64,000 nt of DNA from Watersipora subatra (GCF_963576615.1 NC_088708.1:60561196-60625195), one strand, 5' to 3'; positions 54,401-61,769 are shown, counted from the stretch's first letter. Notes: a model not told the origin generated them from the letters alone. Program-made: numbers and translations.

Positions 54401-54801
54401 GTCCCTTGAAGTTCGAGTTATCCATGTTTGACTGTATATAGATAATGTGTCTGGTAGTTGCTATGATCGGTTAACAATGCTTTATACCTCCTGCAATTAT
54501 GATCATTTCTGCTTTAGACTGATAATTTTATATCTCCTATAGTTATGATCATTTCTGATTTAGACTGATGACTTTATATCTCCTTTAGTTATGATCATTT
54601 CTGATTTAGACTGATGGCTTTATATCTCATACAGTTATGATCATTTCTGATTTAGACTGAGGGCTTTATATCTCATACAGTTATGATCATTTCTGATTTA
54701 GACTGATGACTTTATATCCCCTACAGTTATGATCATTTCTGATTTAGACCGATGGCTTTGAGAAGATGAAGCTCGTAGGGAGCAGTTTGCCTGAGCTTTG
54801 A
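15484..54801 (+). CDS. ELAPOR1: ELAPOR (KIAA1324/EIG121 family) type I membrane protein, 20-21 exons
   Basis: Vertebrate ELAPOR1/2 are endosome/lysosome-associated transmembrane proteins linked to autophagy and secretory-granule maturation. Exons: 15484-15561, 16451-16577, 20333-20531, 21579-21726, 22698-22793, 22882-22984, 23199-23312, 23473-23594, 25997-26132, 27332-27487, 36288-36502, tentative 38780-38818, 39464-39702, 40108-40326, 40528-40675, 43734-43902, 48527-48640, 48859-49027, 49250-49402, 52554-52725, 54748-54801. All are GT-AG with matching phases; with the 39-nt exon the total is 2970 nt, 989 residues (human about 1013). Residues 1-20 form a signal peptide (SLLVLTICAFGSYG). Cysteine-rich TNFR/EGF-like repeats follow (CPVGQYLN, CPPCNPGQEL, CLAGTFSDG, CAAGQIIV), then an MRH-like segment (DGMQFDFSSLAG) and SGTCDGCTYDLIW. 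The membrane helix is at about 890-911, then KLEYKYMRL and an acidic tail ending SSLPEL. Introns are heavily loaded with repeats. Only the 39-nt exon is uncertain. Confidence 0.94.
16638..17345 (+). mobile_element. Dispersed repeat family A, copy 1
   Basis: Begins ACTAGCTGTACTATGCGGTG, continues through GTTGCCCGGGTGATAAAAAG and CAAACTACATATCATGAGAA, and ends near a TACCTCTTGATACTGGTACA segment and a CACGTGAAAAG block. The same ordered landmarks recur at 35333, 47341 and 52876. It lies in ELAPOR intron 2. No intact coding frame is visible, so it looks like a non-autonomous element; the superfamily is unknown. Confidence 0.75.
17456..17590 (+). mobile_element. tRNA-like SINE segment (A and B boxes)
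   Basis: TAGCTCAGCGGTAGAGC at 17456-17472 is an excellent Pol III A box, and GATCAAATTC at 17510-17519 fits the B box, at the spacing found in tRNA genes. The intervening sequence does not fold into a good anticodon arm, so this is a tRNA-derived promoter rather than a tRNA. AGCTGGACA follows about 50 bases later, as it also does after the second B box at 48213, which supports a shared family. It sits directly behind family A copy 1. Confidence 0.55.
17836..18692. mobile_element. Foldback element with ~150-bp inverted termini
   Basis: The left arm (17836-18000, with TTGACTTGCAACAAAATTC, CACCATGTCTTACTCTGTTG and GCTCTTAAAAGCTC) reappears inverted at 18540-18692 with scattered mismatches. The two arms enclose about 540 bp without a protein-like open frame. 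This is the structure of a foldback or large MITE-type non-autonomous transposon. It lies in ELAPOR intron 2. Confidence 0.8.
18754..19497. repeat. 46-bp minisatellite, about 16 copies
   Basis: Nearly perfect head-to-tail units containing AAACTATGTGTAGGTTATTG followed by GAGTAGAGTTACTAGTGG and TTTCACAC. Divergence between copies is very low (single-base changes), so the array is young or homogenised. It is in ELAPOR intron 2. Confidence 0.95.
20702..21534. mobile_element. 833-bp TIR element with 7-bp target duplication
   Basis: Termini are CAATGATATACAGCCCCCC and, inverted, GGGGGCTGTATATCATTG; the inverted similarity runs about 60 bp inward (GGATAGCCGACGGCTATC, GGCGGGGTTTA). Flanks carry a perfect GTATTAG direct repeat at 20695-20701 and 21535-21541. 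The interior has no transposase-like frame, so it is non-autonomous. It sits in ELAPOR intron 3. A 41-bp relative is at 61208-61248. Confidence 0.88.
23769..24659. mobile_element. Mariner/Tigger-like MITE
   Basis: Left end TACAATAGAAGCTCCTATAA with TGTAAA; right end, read inverted, TACAGTAGGCGCTCCTACAA with TGTAAA. TA flanks both ends. The roughly 890-bp interior is AT-rich and non-coding. Termini of this style with TA duplications are typical of Tc1/mariner-pogo MITEs; assignment rests on termini alone. It lies in ELAPOR intron 8. Confidence 0.6.
25096..25140. other. Hairpin in ELAPOR intron 8
   Basis: TTTGTGTTCACTACAAAC and GTTTGTAGTAAACACAAA face each other across a short loop, a stem of about 18 bp with one mismatch. 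No function can be assigned. Confidence 0.7.
26176..26880. repeat. 36-bp minisatellite in ELAPOR intron 9
   Basis: About 19 copies of a unit containing TGTTAACAATGGTACCCAGA followed by GCTGATACACTGTATA; the first few copies are degenerate or spaced irregularly and later ones are regular. Because 36 is divisible by 3, one frame stays open for 164 codons (MLTMVPRADTLY repeated); there is no sign that it is translated. Confidence 0.93.
28103..28490. repeat. 35-bp minisatellite in ELAPOR intron 10
   Basis: About 11 copies of a unit made of AAGAATTGAACTGGACGTG then TTATATAGAAAGTTTC. The outer copies carry GGATTGAGCTGG instead of GAATTGAACTGG, the usual pattern of older units at array edges. Confidence 0.92.
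29337..29383. other. Hairpin in ELAPOR intron 10
   Basis: ATTAAACAACTCCA and TGGAGTTGTTTAAT are inverted across a 6-base loop, extended on both sides by CACA/TGTG. It is a stem of about 18 bp with no assigned role. Confidence 0.75.
30716..31080. repeat. Direct-repeat block, left copy
   Basis: About 350 bp opening CAGTCAAGGACCACTGCTTA and including GAGTCTACTTG, AACTGAACCAACA-like and CTCATGCACAAAC segments. The same order of segments returns at 34776-35120 in the same orientation, about 4.06 kb away, with the hAT remnant between them. It could be a dispersed element present twice or LTR-like ends of a decayed composite. Confidence 0.6.
32220..33850 (-). pseudogene. Decayed hAT (Charlie/ZBED5-GTF2IRD2-like) transposase
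   Basis: Minus-strand frames, broken by frameshifts and stops, give in order: a TTHSKLFELTRQQ segment (about 33640-33720), TRPLIENKSCLQTSYAISGL and ELLAPDKLNLFKNISL (33343-33600), HCIIHQENLWTQSLEM, FINFIKS-like and IIYYCEIRWLSR (32790-33026), then LINFYKHCITSNDFPSLKKH further down, matching the hAT C-terminal dimerisation region. These are family landmarks of domesticated and active Charlie-type hAT transposases. The element cannot encode an active enzyme. A Charlie-type terminal repeat is seen at 34150-34171; I could not find the opposite end. It lies in ELAPOR intron 10. Confidence 0.85.
34150..34171 (-). mobile_element. Terminal repeat of the hAT element
   Basis: On the minus strand the sequence begins CAGGGGTGAGGAACCTACAG, the typical start of Charlie-type hAT termini. 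It lies upstream of the transposase remnant in the expected orientation. Confidence 0.65.
34776..35120. repeat. Direct-repeat block, right copy
   Basis: Counterpart of 30716-31080: CAGTCAAGGACCACTGCTCA, GAGTCTACTTGTTAG, CTCACAACTCATGCACAAAC. Divergence between the two copies is considerable, so they are old. Confidence 0.6.
35333..36100 (+). mobile_element. Dispersed repeat family A, copy 2
   Basis: GTAGCTGTGCTACCCGGCG opens it, then GTTGCCCGGGTAATAAAAAA, CAAACTACATATCATGAGAA, TGATACTGGTACCTTTCGAC, and a tail near 36050 resembling the AGCTGGACA region of the other copies. It is the best-preserved head of the family in this window. It lies in ELAPOR intron 10. Confidence 0.78.
36704..37470. 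mobile_element. Pogo/Tigger-like MITE, copy 1 (767 bp)
   Basis: Termini CAGTCAAACATGGATAACTC and its inverse with TA on both sides. Internal sub-terminal repeats of the AACTCGAAC type occur at each end. The middle is non-coding. A second copy is at 53315-54434. An extra truncated terminus (TTTGACTGTA) at 36678-36687 abuts it within the TA run. It lies in the ELAPOR intron after exon 36288-36502. Confidence 0.85.
38780..38818 (+). CDS. ELAPOR1: Tentative 39-nt ELAPOR exon
   Basis: The exons ending at 36502 and starting at 39464 are both phase 0. Joined directly they lack about 15 residues that vertebrate ELAPOR has between the YFMV-like strand and the next block. A segment with acceptor ATTCCGTAG and donor GAG/GTAAAT encodes TVKIKSIVVLDKE in phase 0 and fills the gap. 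Similarity to the vertebrate segment is weak. An alternative acceptor ten bases upstream breaks the frame at the shared donor. Confidence 0.42.
42114..43315. repeat. 50-bp minisatellite with higher-order structure
   Basis: About 24 copies of a unit made of TTAGTTCACTTTGTTACAAG, TAGGGTACATATAAATTTAT and CTTATGGCAG; some units lose one G (49 bp). Variant runs (GACAG, then GGTAG with TTCATT, then two 49-bp units) appear twice about 350 bp apart, showing that multi-unit blocks were duplicated. It lies in the intron between exons 40528-40675 and 43734-43902. Confidence 0.94.
44003..45915. mobile_element. Unclassified element with inverted sub-terminal motifs
   Basis: The motif GTGACGCGCGGGAC or a close variant occurs in plus orientation at about 44013, 44191 and 44366, and inverted at about 45567 and 45902. 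The arrangement converges on a central protein-like remnant at 44990-45330. That is how transposase-binding repeats flank an element, but I found no clear terminal repeat or target duplication. Boundaries are approximate. Confidence 0.45.
44990..45332 (-). pseudogene. Broken gene fragment with SHGKGAIDGI motif
   Basis: On the minus strand TKNTSHGKGAIDGIEG is followed, after a shift into another frame, by KRHVVNSPMSFAEAAITI and IKIFYISEDMITENC. The motif SHGKG-DG followed by a region ending in a YVS-like strand recalls a family of uncharacterised, often transposon-associated invertebrate proteins. A frameshift separates the two halves, so it is not a working gene. Family recall is approximate. 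Confidence 0.5.
46430..46547 (-). pseudogene. Inverted degenerate copy of ELAPOR exon 40528-40675 and its 5' intron edge
   Basis: Read on the minus strand it gives GAAACAGCAAGTCATGCTTT, ACACTGAATACTACTTGGGT, then TTTAACAGTGCTGATATG. The plus strand at 40440-40565 reads the same blocks, covering about 85 bp of intron and the first 35 bp of the exon. In the copy the acceptor GTTTCAG has become GTTTTAA, so it cannot be spliced the same way. It lies in a later ELAPOR intron in opposite orientation. Confidence 0.85.
47341..47720 (+). mobile_element. Dispersed repeat family A, copy 3
   Basis: Degenerate head (CTAGATGAATGCTCGGCGTA), then AATAAAAAAGTCTTGCGCAG, GAAGTGTGTTTATAAAAAAG, GATACTGGTACCTCTCGATA and a GTCCATGTGAAAAG end. 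It is shortened internally relative to copies 1 and 2. It lies in ELAPOR intron 43903-48526. Confidence 0.72.
47949..48192. repeat. 12-bp minisatellite
   Basis: About 20 copies of AGTAGACTCGTC or AGTAGACTCGTT. Being a multiple of 3 it leaves frames open on both strands (VSRLVSRL and LLTSLLTS repeats), which are not credible genes. It abuts a B-box-like GTTCAAATTC at 48213-48222. Confidence 0.93.
48213..48280 (+). mobile_element. tRNA-like SINE tail, second copy
   Basis: GAGTTCAAATTC is a good B box. AGCTGGACA follows at 48272, as at 17562 in the first copy. The A-box half appears to have been overrun by the 12-bp array (inference). Confidence 0.4.
49430..52545. repeat. 27-bp minisatellite, about 115 copies
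   Basis: Units of ACTAGTCTATCATATTTA then CTACTGTGT fill nearly the whole intron between the ELAPOR membrane exon (ends 49402) and the tail exon (starts 52554). Variants at two or three positions (GGGT/GTGT/ATGT/GTAT; ACTAG/ACGAG) recur in runs, including a large duplicated block near 50217-50430 and 50951-51130. Since 27 is divisible by 3, frames stay open for 954 codons on plus and 507 on minus, encoding LSYLLLCTS- and SSKYDRLVH-type nonapeptides. These lack any gene context and are treated as artefacts. Confidence 0.95.
52876..53012 (+). mobile_element. Dispersed repeat family A, copy 4 (truncated)
   Basis: Only the first ~135 bp are present: CTAGCTGTGCTACCTGGCG, GTTGCCCAGCTAATAGAAAA, CAAACTACATATCATGAGAA. 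It stops abruptly after that. It lies in the last ELAPOR intron. Confidence 0.75.
53315..54434. mobile_element. Pogo/Tigger-like MITE, copy 2, with nested insertion
   Basis: Same termini as the 36704 copy, TA-flanked, but 1120 bp instead of 767. The additional sequence lies at about 53620-54010 and includes a 120-bp palindrome (53635-53757) and a smaller one around CCGACGTTGATTC (53769-53801). The rest aligns with copy 1. It lies in the last ELAPOR intron. Confidence 0.85.
54511..54762 (+). repeat. 46-bp tandem repeat overlapping the last ELAPOR acceptor
   Basis: Five and a half copies of GATTTAGACTGATGACTTTA, TATCTCCTATAGTTATGATC, ATTTCT. The final partial copy supplies the acceptor GATTTAG (54741-54747) and the first 13 bases of the last coding exon, ACCGATGGCTTTG. 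The other copies carry near-identical GATTTAGACTGATGGCTTT sequences, i.e. decoy acceptors. Confidence 0.92.
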
Positions 54802-55450
54802 CTCCTCCCTGTATACAATATCCATGGCTCCTTGTTACTGAAGTGCACCCTATGGCTGTTCGCCATCACTAAATGATAGGAGGGCTACAGCCATCCAGTG
54901 GCATAACACACAACATTACCACAACATGGCTACACTATTACCATGTCATCATTTCCAGGATCATCATTTGTACAATTAATTTTGATCTCAGTTATTTTAT
55001 GTATTCTATAATGACTATATATATATATGTTATGTTGCTTCATGTATCACTGTAATCTCTATCAATGGATATTACATAAAATACTCCCAGAAAAATTGTG
55101 TGTAACGTGTGCATATTCTTTAGCTTTCTATCAATCATCGCTTAGCTATCGGCCCATGCTTTGCATACCAATCTTCTAGTCATAATGTATTCATGTTTTA
55201 TTGGCGATATCCAGCTTTGTCTAATCCTAAATATAAATATTTGAGTAAACCATATTGTATATCACTCGATTGCACAAATGTGTACCAGACCAAAAAGTGT
55301 TGTGCCATCATACTGGGGAAAGTCTCAAGTATTGATAGCCGTAGACCGATGATAGCGAATTTCACTACATCTTGGTTTCAAACTGACGAGATGTAGCTCA
55401 CCACTATACGGCAGCAAATATAATCTAAAAGTGTTGTACACCAGATTCTA
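54802..55450. other. Convergent 3' flanks of ELAPOR and the RING gene
   Basis: About 650 bp between two stop codons on opposite strands; both 3' UTRs must fall here or overlap. TTTATT at 55197-55202 is an AATAAA candidate for the RING gene, about 250 bases past its stop. No clear plus-strand AATAAA was found. Confidence 0.5.
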
Positions 55451-58400
55451 CTATAGCTCATTAGAGATTCTGTAGGCTCTGAGAATGTCACTGATTGGTG
55501 CCCTGCAGACCGGACAATTGCCATTGGCACTTCTCATACGCAGAGCACACGAGTAGCAGATACAGATGTGTCCACACCGGTATAAGACAGCATCGGCATC
55601 ATCCTCTATGCACACAATGCACTTGCTGTCGTTAGCTCTCTGGCTGCGCAGCTGTGTAGTTGGAACGGTTGCTGCATCTGAAACATGACGATGATCACAC
55701 TATTCAAATATGGTAATAATTAGAGTTAATTAGTGAACCTGCAGCAGATTCGAAAAGAAAAGAGCTTTTTTCCGTATCCAAAACCAAAACTTGGAAATGC
55801 AAACAACAACGTTTTAATGACAACGTGGAATTTTAGTGACAAGGTCTCAGACAATGTGAAAGATTATTCATACAGTTGGTGGCTCAAAGAAATGGCGCAA
55901 GAAAGGCATATTATGTCTGACTCACTCGTGACTGTGTTTGACACCGAGGCTTGGGAGACAGCGGCAGCCACTTCTTGTCTAATGGATCGCTGAATGTCCA
56001 TCTGCAGGTCAAGGCTCATTTTGAGCATGTTCGACAGTTGGGCGATCTGTGCCTTCATAGCACTCATCTCGCGCTGCACAGCAGCATTGCTCTGTAATAT
56101 TGACAATAACTATTAGTTACCATATGTACATTCAGAGCATGCTGAGTGGGTCAGCATTCATAAAAATACAGATTTCCTTGGCACCTAACTAGTATTTTCA
56201 TATTTGTAATGTTGCACTCAGAATTTTGTGAAACAAGAATATCGACAGGCGAACTGAATAACTCACAAATGAACTATTCCATGATCATTAGTAACTAGCA
56301 GCAGTTGGCACATACCTGTGCATAAGGAATAGTGGCACTAGCAGTAGCACTGATGACTGACACTGCATCATCAATCTGCTGTTGATCATGAGGAGCTGGA
56401 ATACCAAGGTGTGAAAAGTCATTTCGGATGATTCCACTAGGGGGTAATCGGAGAATCTGCTCTTGCACAGCGTGACCGTCCCGCCCGCTTTCTGCGATGC
56501 GTCTCTGTATAACAAGGTAGCTTTGCGCTATAGATTAAAACTAGCGTATTATTATATACTAAAAATATTTAATATATATTTAATACGAGAGTTAATTAAT
56601 TGTTTTATTTTTATCTAAAGGTAAACCTACCCCAACATGTCGTTCTAGTCTGTCCCTGAAGTCTCCACGAAGTGTTGATGAGACGATCTGCCTATGAACG
56701 AGCTCGCTGATCTCCATTACAAAATTATCATGGTTCAGCTGCCTCATCAGTACCTCAGCGTCCCCTGATGACTGCTGTGCATTCACTGGCTGTGCATTTA
56801 CGGGCTGTGCGTTTACTGGTTGTGCGTTTACTGGCTGTCTGCTAAATGGTTGTGCAGCCTCATGTCTACAATTTGAACCATTTTATACACACTCTGTGAG
56901 CCCCAAGTTTATGTATATTGTTAGACTCATATAGGAATTTCTATGCTGAGTGGCAGCCATGATGTCCCATGTTTGTATGCAGTGCTGAATAGAAGGTTAA
57001 AGTAAATTTAGGCCCATTCGCAATATTACAAGTTCTGTCCATGGATAGATACAGTTGAACAGTACTACGATACTGGTTTACATTAAATAGGTTTACATTA
57101 CCACAGACAAATCGGTATAACGCAAAAATGCGTTATCAATATCAGCTGAATTTGCTATTTTAAATGATATTGCAATATTTCCTCGTATGACAGTAAAACA
57201 ACACCAAAAATAAACCGAACTGATCTTCAAAGCAGCACACTTCCAGAAAAATGATATTCGTTCACACAAATATATTAACGCTAAGATAAGGCGACTGGGC
57301 CAGGCAATGCTTGAGAAAGTTTGGCAAGGTGCTGGGCACATGGTTTATACCTGGCAATTGCTGAGACTGCTGGCTCTTCATTCACTACACTTGGAGGACT
57401 TCCTGAAGGAGGTATTGGAACTGTGCTGTTTAATTGTGCTGTTGCTGTCGCCTGTTCAGCTGGTCTGACGGTTTCTCTAGGTCTCCTACTTGCTGAGCCA
57501 CCGAGGTGGCTTCTGACAGCATTCTCAAGTGAACGTCGGAACTGCACACTTTGCAGCATGGATGATACAGATCTGGTTTGTAGGAGGCCTTGCACCTCAA
57601 TGGTTACCTGTGAGAAAAAAAACTTAATTGCCAGTCTACCCTAAAATTGGTTCATCAGTCAAACATTAATTTGCTCATTGAGCCTAGTAAAACTTCGACT
57701 TGGTCGATCACCTTGAAACATAAATATGCTGACAAAATGATATGAAATTTGTGTAAATATTCGACTGAATACCAAAAACATTCCCTCATAACGCATTTGA
57801 ATTTACTCAAAAGTCAATACCGTTTTGTAAATCAGTAGATATGCACGTAGTTCTTTTTTTACATAAGTCGGTTTCATATGACTCAATATTAAACTGTGCT
57901 GTGAACCTTCCGTTTATGGTTTTAAAATAACGAAAAACATGGATCCCAAGAAAGCTAGTGCAAGTGGTAGTAGTGAAAAAGGAAGTGATGGATGAAAATG
58001 GACAAAAACATCAAGTTTATGTAAGCTAATGTTAGACTAGCTCTATCATCATCTCTAGCTATGCGCCTTCAGTCTTCTTTTCTTGTCTTTAATTTAAAGC
58101 ACAGAAACAAAACCTTTTTTCATTGGTGATTATGTCATAAGTTGATTTTTTTTACAAAAAATTAGATTCATACATTTATTTTCTGAGCTGTTGAATGAAT
58201 TTCATAGAGTACAGTGTATTTTTACAATGATATTTGTTTCAACATGTCATTGTAAAAACAAACCAAGATTTTGTTTTGACATGCAAACAAAATCTTGGAA
58301 CAAATTAGATTTGTATATCAAGGCTTGACAGTGCATACTTTCCAATCTGAAGGCTAGCGAGTGAATCTAACTACAGCGCCTACATTGCTAGTACAGGCAA

Positions 58401-59862
58401 TGATGCCAGAGAACACCACTGCGTGAGGAGTAAAACCGTGTAAATGCATACTTCTGCCATGCCACAGAGAAATGTGAATGAATTCCCGGTGATGAAACGG
58501 AATGATTCACTTTCAAAAGGAAATATAATGAGTTGTTTTTATACACCGAGTCGAGGAACTGAAGCAAACATGGTGAATATTGAGCTTTGGCATACTACAG
58601 TAATCAGTTGATTTCAACATGCCTGTAGTTTGATATGATTAGCTCACTTGACCGTAGAACAAAACTATTCATTATTATGTCGCAACCCGCTTTCCTATCA
58701 AGCTACGATAAGCTTTGACTAATTGTCAATAAACTAAGTCAAGCGTAGCTTAGCAACGATGAATCATTGCTGCTCCATGACCAATTGCACAATTAATGCC
58801 TGTTACGTCATAATGTGAGTGTGTTTGCAGAGCAAACCGGAGAGAGTACCTTTGCATTAAAACTCTCAATCGCAGCGCAGACATGCCCAACAGGTCTAGA
58901 ACTAGTCATTAATTTGTAATTTTAACTGAACATAATAGCCTCAAATATATAAACACTCTAGCTGGTTGTGATTGATGAAACGTTCTATGGCTAAGTACGC
59001 CTATCCTTGACAATATTATTGGTATATCGGGTAGCCTAGATATAATTTTACTACATGTTTACTGGCTATTGTGACCAGTGTATTTTACTTAATGATACCA
59101 AAAACAAATCAACAAAAATCGTAGGGTTGTTCCCTCATGGATTTAACCAATACACATATACTGCGAATGTGACACTTTGGAATAAGCACAGACTTGCCTG
59201 CATGTCAGATAGTGGTGGATATAGATTTATACAGATAGGTTAAGAGCAAGGGTACTGAAAGCTCACAATGTGTTGGTCTGTTTACGCTCACCACAACGCA
59301 TGTAGTGCTTGCGGACAAGAGGTAAATATTTGGCATGGACAAGACATACATGTAGGTAAATTATTACATCTAGTGAACATCTTAGAGGATGTTTTTATTT
59401 CGTTTACTGCTTTGGCGCAGGTGATTGCAAGCCATAGGATGCGACAATGAATGACATTAGCAATAGTTCAGCTGCCAACAGCAGCAACTTATCTAACCTG
59501 CTGTGGCCTGTGTTCCTCAACATCGTCTACATTAGCTACGGGTGAGTCTTGTGGCTGTACTCGCTTAGAGAAGAAGCTGCCGACCTTTTCTCTGGAATCT
59601 GACCCAGTCACAGGCCGTTCTCCATGCTGTATCTTCTTGAGCTCATACATCAGCTCACTAAATACAAAGAAACTTTAGCTATTAACAGCTTTGCCTTCGC
59701 TCCAAACGTGTTCTTTCCGCTAACTCACCGTATGACAGTAGAGTAAAACTTGCTAACAACTTACCACTTGCGACGTTGTAGCAGCGCATCTACGGAATTG
59801 ACTCCACCTGTTTGATTGAGATCCTCGGAAGAAGAACTTGAACTGCTTGCGATACCAGCCAT
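55451..59862 (-). CDS. RING-HC E3 ubiquitin ligase, Neuralized-type RING (7 exons)
   Basis: Exons on the minus strand: 59862-59765, 59657-59498, 57607-57351, 56865-56631, 56504-56316, 56091-55926, 55677-55451; GT-AG, phases consistent, 1332 nt, 443 residues. The C-terminal RING has Cys388, Cys391, Cys403, His405, Cys409, Cys412, Cys423 and Cys426 (C-x2-C-x11-C-x-H-x3-C-x2-C-x10-C-x2-C), with LYRCGHICICYSC resembling the RING of Neuralized; no NHR domain is present. Two related helical motifs precede it, RSVSSMLQSVQFRRSLENAV and RQIVSSTLRGDFRDRLERHV, then a likely coiled coil (VQREMSAMKAQIAQLSNMLK). A Ser-rich N-terminus follows the ATG, and QPVNA is repeated four times at the start of exon 4. 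It should transfer ubiquitin in the cytosol; the substrate is unknown. I do not recognise a named orthologue. Confidence 0.9.
58195..58312. other. Paired hairpins in RING-gene intron 2
   Basis: TTTTTACAATGA/TCATTGTAAAAA and, next to it, CCAAGATTTTGTTT/AAACAAAATCTTGG form two adjacent stems. They may be remains of a small foldback element. Confidence 0.55.
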
Positions 59863-60458
59863 TCTATATTTTATTTAGTTTGTCCTACTAGCTCAACAGA
59901 TAAAGGAATCTTGCCTAGTGAATAGCAAATAATCTTGATGGTTGGACGCTCACGCGTTATAAAGGTCTCACAAGCATGAGTCAGCATGACTAATTTAATC
60001 AATGGTGTGTAAAGACGCTTATCCAATAGAATGCTTCAGAGATTATTCCTTCATGCTGATTGGTGGTCATATCGCTAAATATAACCTACCGGTATATAGT
60101 GGAATGGACGCTGATATTTTACACCAAACTAAGAGGCAGTCTTTTATCATACCTCATGGTGTACTCCTCACATTATCTCTGCTCACTCATATCATTATGT
60201 ACATAGGCCTATCTATGAGTTAATAAATGATACCATGCTGGAGGAACGTTGATAGCTACGTGACCATGTGATGCAGGGAAAAAGGAAGAAGGTGTCCCAC
60301 TTGGCTTAAATTTTAAAAACATCTTTTTGCTCTAATCAATGAATGTATGAGGCGAGTGTAGGCAATGTAGGAAAACTGAAGATTGCTTCTCGTAGACTAA
60401 CAAGCCATCAGTTGATTGAGCAAGAGCTCCTCATTTTTCCAGAGACAGTCATGAAATA
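59863..60458. other. 5' flank of the RING gene; no gene seen
   Basis: The RING-gene promoter should lie just above 59862. Open frames here show no similarity I recognise. Confidence 0.4.
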
Positions 60459-60550
60459 GGTGACCACACCTGCGATATGAAGCAATGAATATGTGCGCAA
60501 ACCTGCCACACCGATCGTTGAAAATGTAAGCACACCTGCCACACAACCAG
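60459..60550. repeat. Left remnant of the 33-bp array
   Basis: Two to three degenerate units (GCACACCTGCCACAC, GTTGAAAATGTAAGC) match the array at 61823-61995. The two parts are separated by an insertion bounded by inverted TTATGGGGGTACTCT sequences. Confidence 0.75.
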
Positions 60551-60570
60551 TGATTGAAGTGTGAGGGTTG

Positions 60571-61769
60571 TTATGGGGGTACTCTATGGTGACAGGTAGG
60601 CGAGGCGACTCTCGGGCCAACGGCCCGCCCAAGCCGCGTAGCGGCGTGGGAGAGTCCGAGAGGGGTGCTAGACCGCCCCTCTCTGACTAACAATTAAAGT
60701 TAGTCAAAACTAAATTTAATGGCCTAAAACTTAAATTTAATGGCCTCAAACTTTTATCATTCCTAATCATCTAAGATAAAGCTTAGGTTTGATGTAGTAT
60801 TAGCATAGTTTAGGTAATGAGTCAGTCAGTTATACATAATAAATTAATTTACAAGCTTTGCCTTGCATGATATTAAATATTTGGAGCTGTGTGATACACA
60901 TACATTCCTCATCAGATACTCTGGAAAAAGCTTTGCGATTAATTGATGTTTCATAATAACCTGTGCACCTGATGTGAAAATACTACCCCTTCCACTTGAA
61001 AGCTATTTGGGGTACACCTTTAAATAAACTGAGAGATTCAAGTTGGCATCACAATGAAGGTAAATGGTCCTACTATTTCTTTGCCATAATTCCATCATTT
61101 TTAGTAGCAGGGCTGTAATCAGCTATCATTTCTAGTTCAGGTCATGATAAGTAAGGGATTTATAAGTTTCTAGTTGGTAAGGTAAATAAATCATCATATA
61201 CTCTCACCAATGATATACAGCCCCCATCAGGGGGGCTGTATATCATTGCTCTCACTCACCTTCGAAATAGCTATCAATTGGTCAATGACGTTTCATTATT
61301 AATCAAATAAAATAAGAATGATAATGTAGAAACAATTTGCTTTAGAACTTAAATTAGATAAATTTTCTGTGAAAGTTTACTTCGATTAGCAAAAGACCAA
61401 AACATGCCCGCACATGAAATAATCTCAAGCTATTTGATGATATCTTTGGACAGGTGACAAGGACGCCTGTTGATTGTGTTGCTTGAAAAAAAGTTGAAGG
61501 AATTAATGTTTTTCACAAAGTAGCATAGTTGATCCGTTGATGCAAAAAACTTGCTCAATGATGGGTAGCACAAACGCAGTGTCACCCTTCCCCCCCCCCC
61601 CCCCCGATTGAGCTTACTGTTTTACTGTTTTCGGTTTGAGAGAGATTCGAGCTAAAAGAGTGAAAAGTTATGTGAATATTTGTTGACTTCATAGCGATTT
61701 TATTGCATTTTAATAATATATGAGCAAACTAATGTTAGGGGATACGCTTTCCAGAGAGTACCCCCATAA
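60571..61769. mobile_element. 1.2-kb insertion with short inverted termini
   Basis: TTATGGGGGTACTCT at 60571-60585 is inverted at 61755-61769. The interval interrupts the 33-bp array. It contains a GC-rich double hairpin (60605-60690: GACTCTCGGGCC, GCCGCGTAGCGGC, GGAGAGTC; then GAGAGGGG and CCCCTCTC), the 41-bp mini-element at 61208, and a C-run at 61590-61606. No transposase frame was seen. Confidence 0.55.
61208..61248. mobile_element. 41-bp element consisting only of two terminal repeats
   Basis: CAATGATATACAGCCCCC, a 4-5 base centre around ATCA, and GGGGGCTGTATATCATTG, flanked by perfect CTCTCAC direct repeats at 61201-61207 and 61249-61255. The termini are those of the 833-bp element at 20702-21534, so this is a minimal or fully deleted family member. 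Confidence 0.88.

Noticed and set aside
61590-61606. C-run as a regulatory G-quadruplex
   Set aside because: A single uninterrupted homopolymer of about 17 bases in intergenic DNA; more likely a simple repeat or a sequencing artefact.
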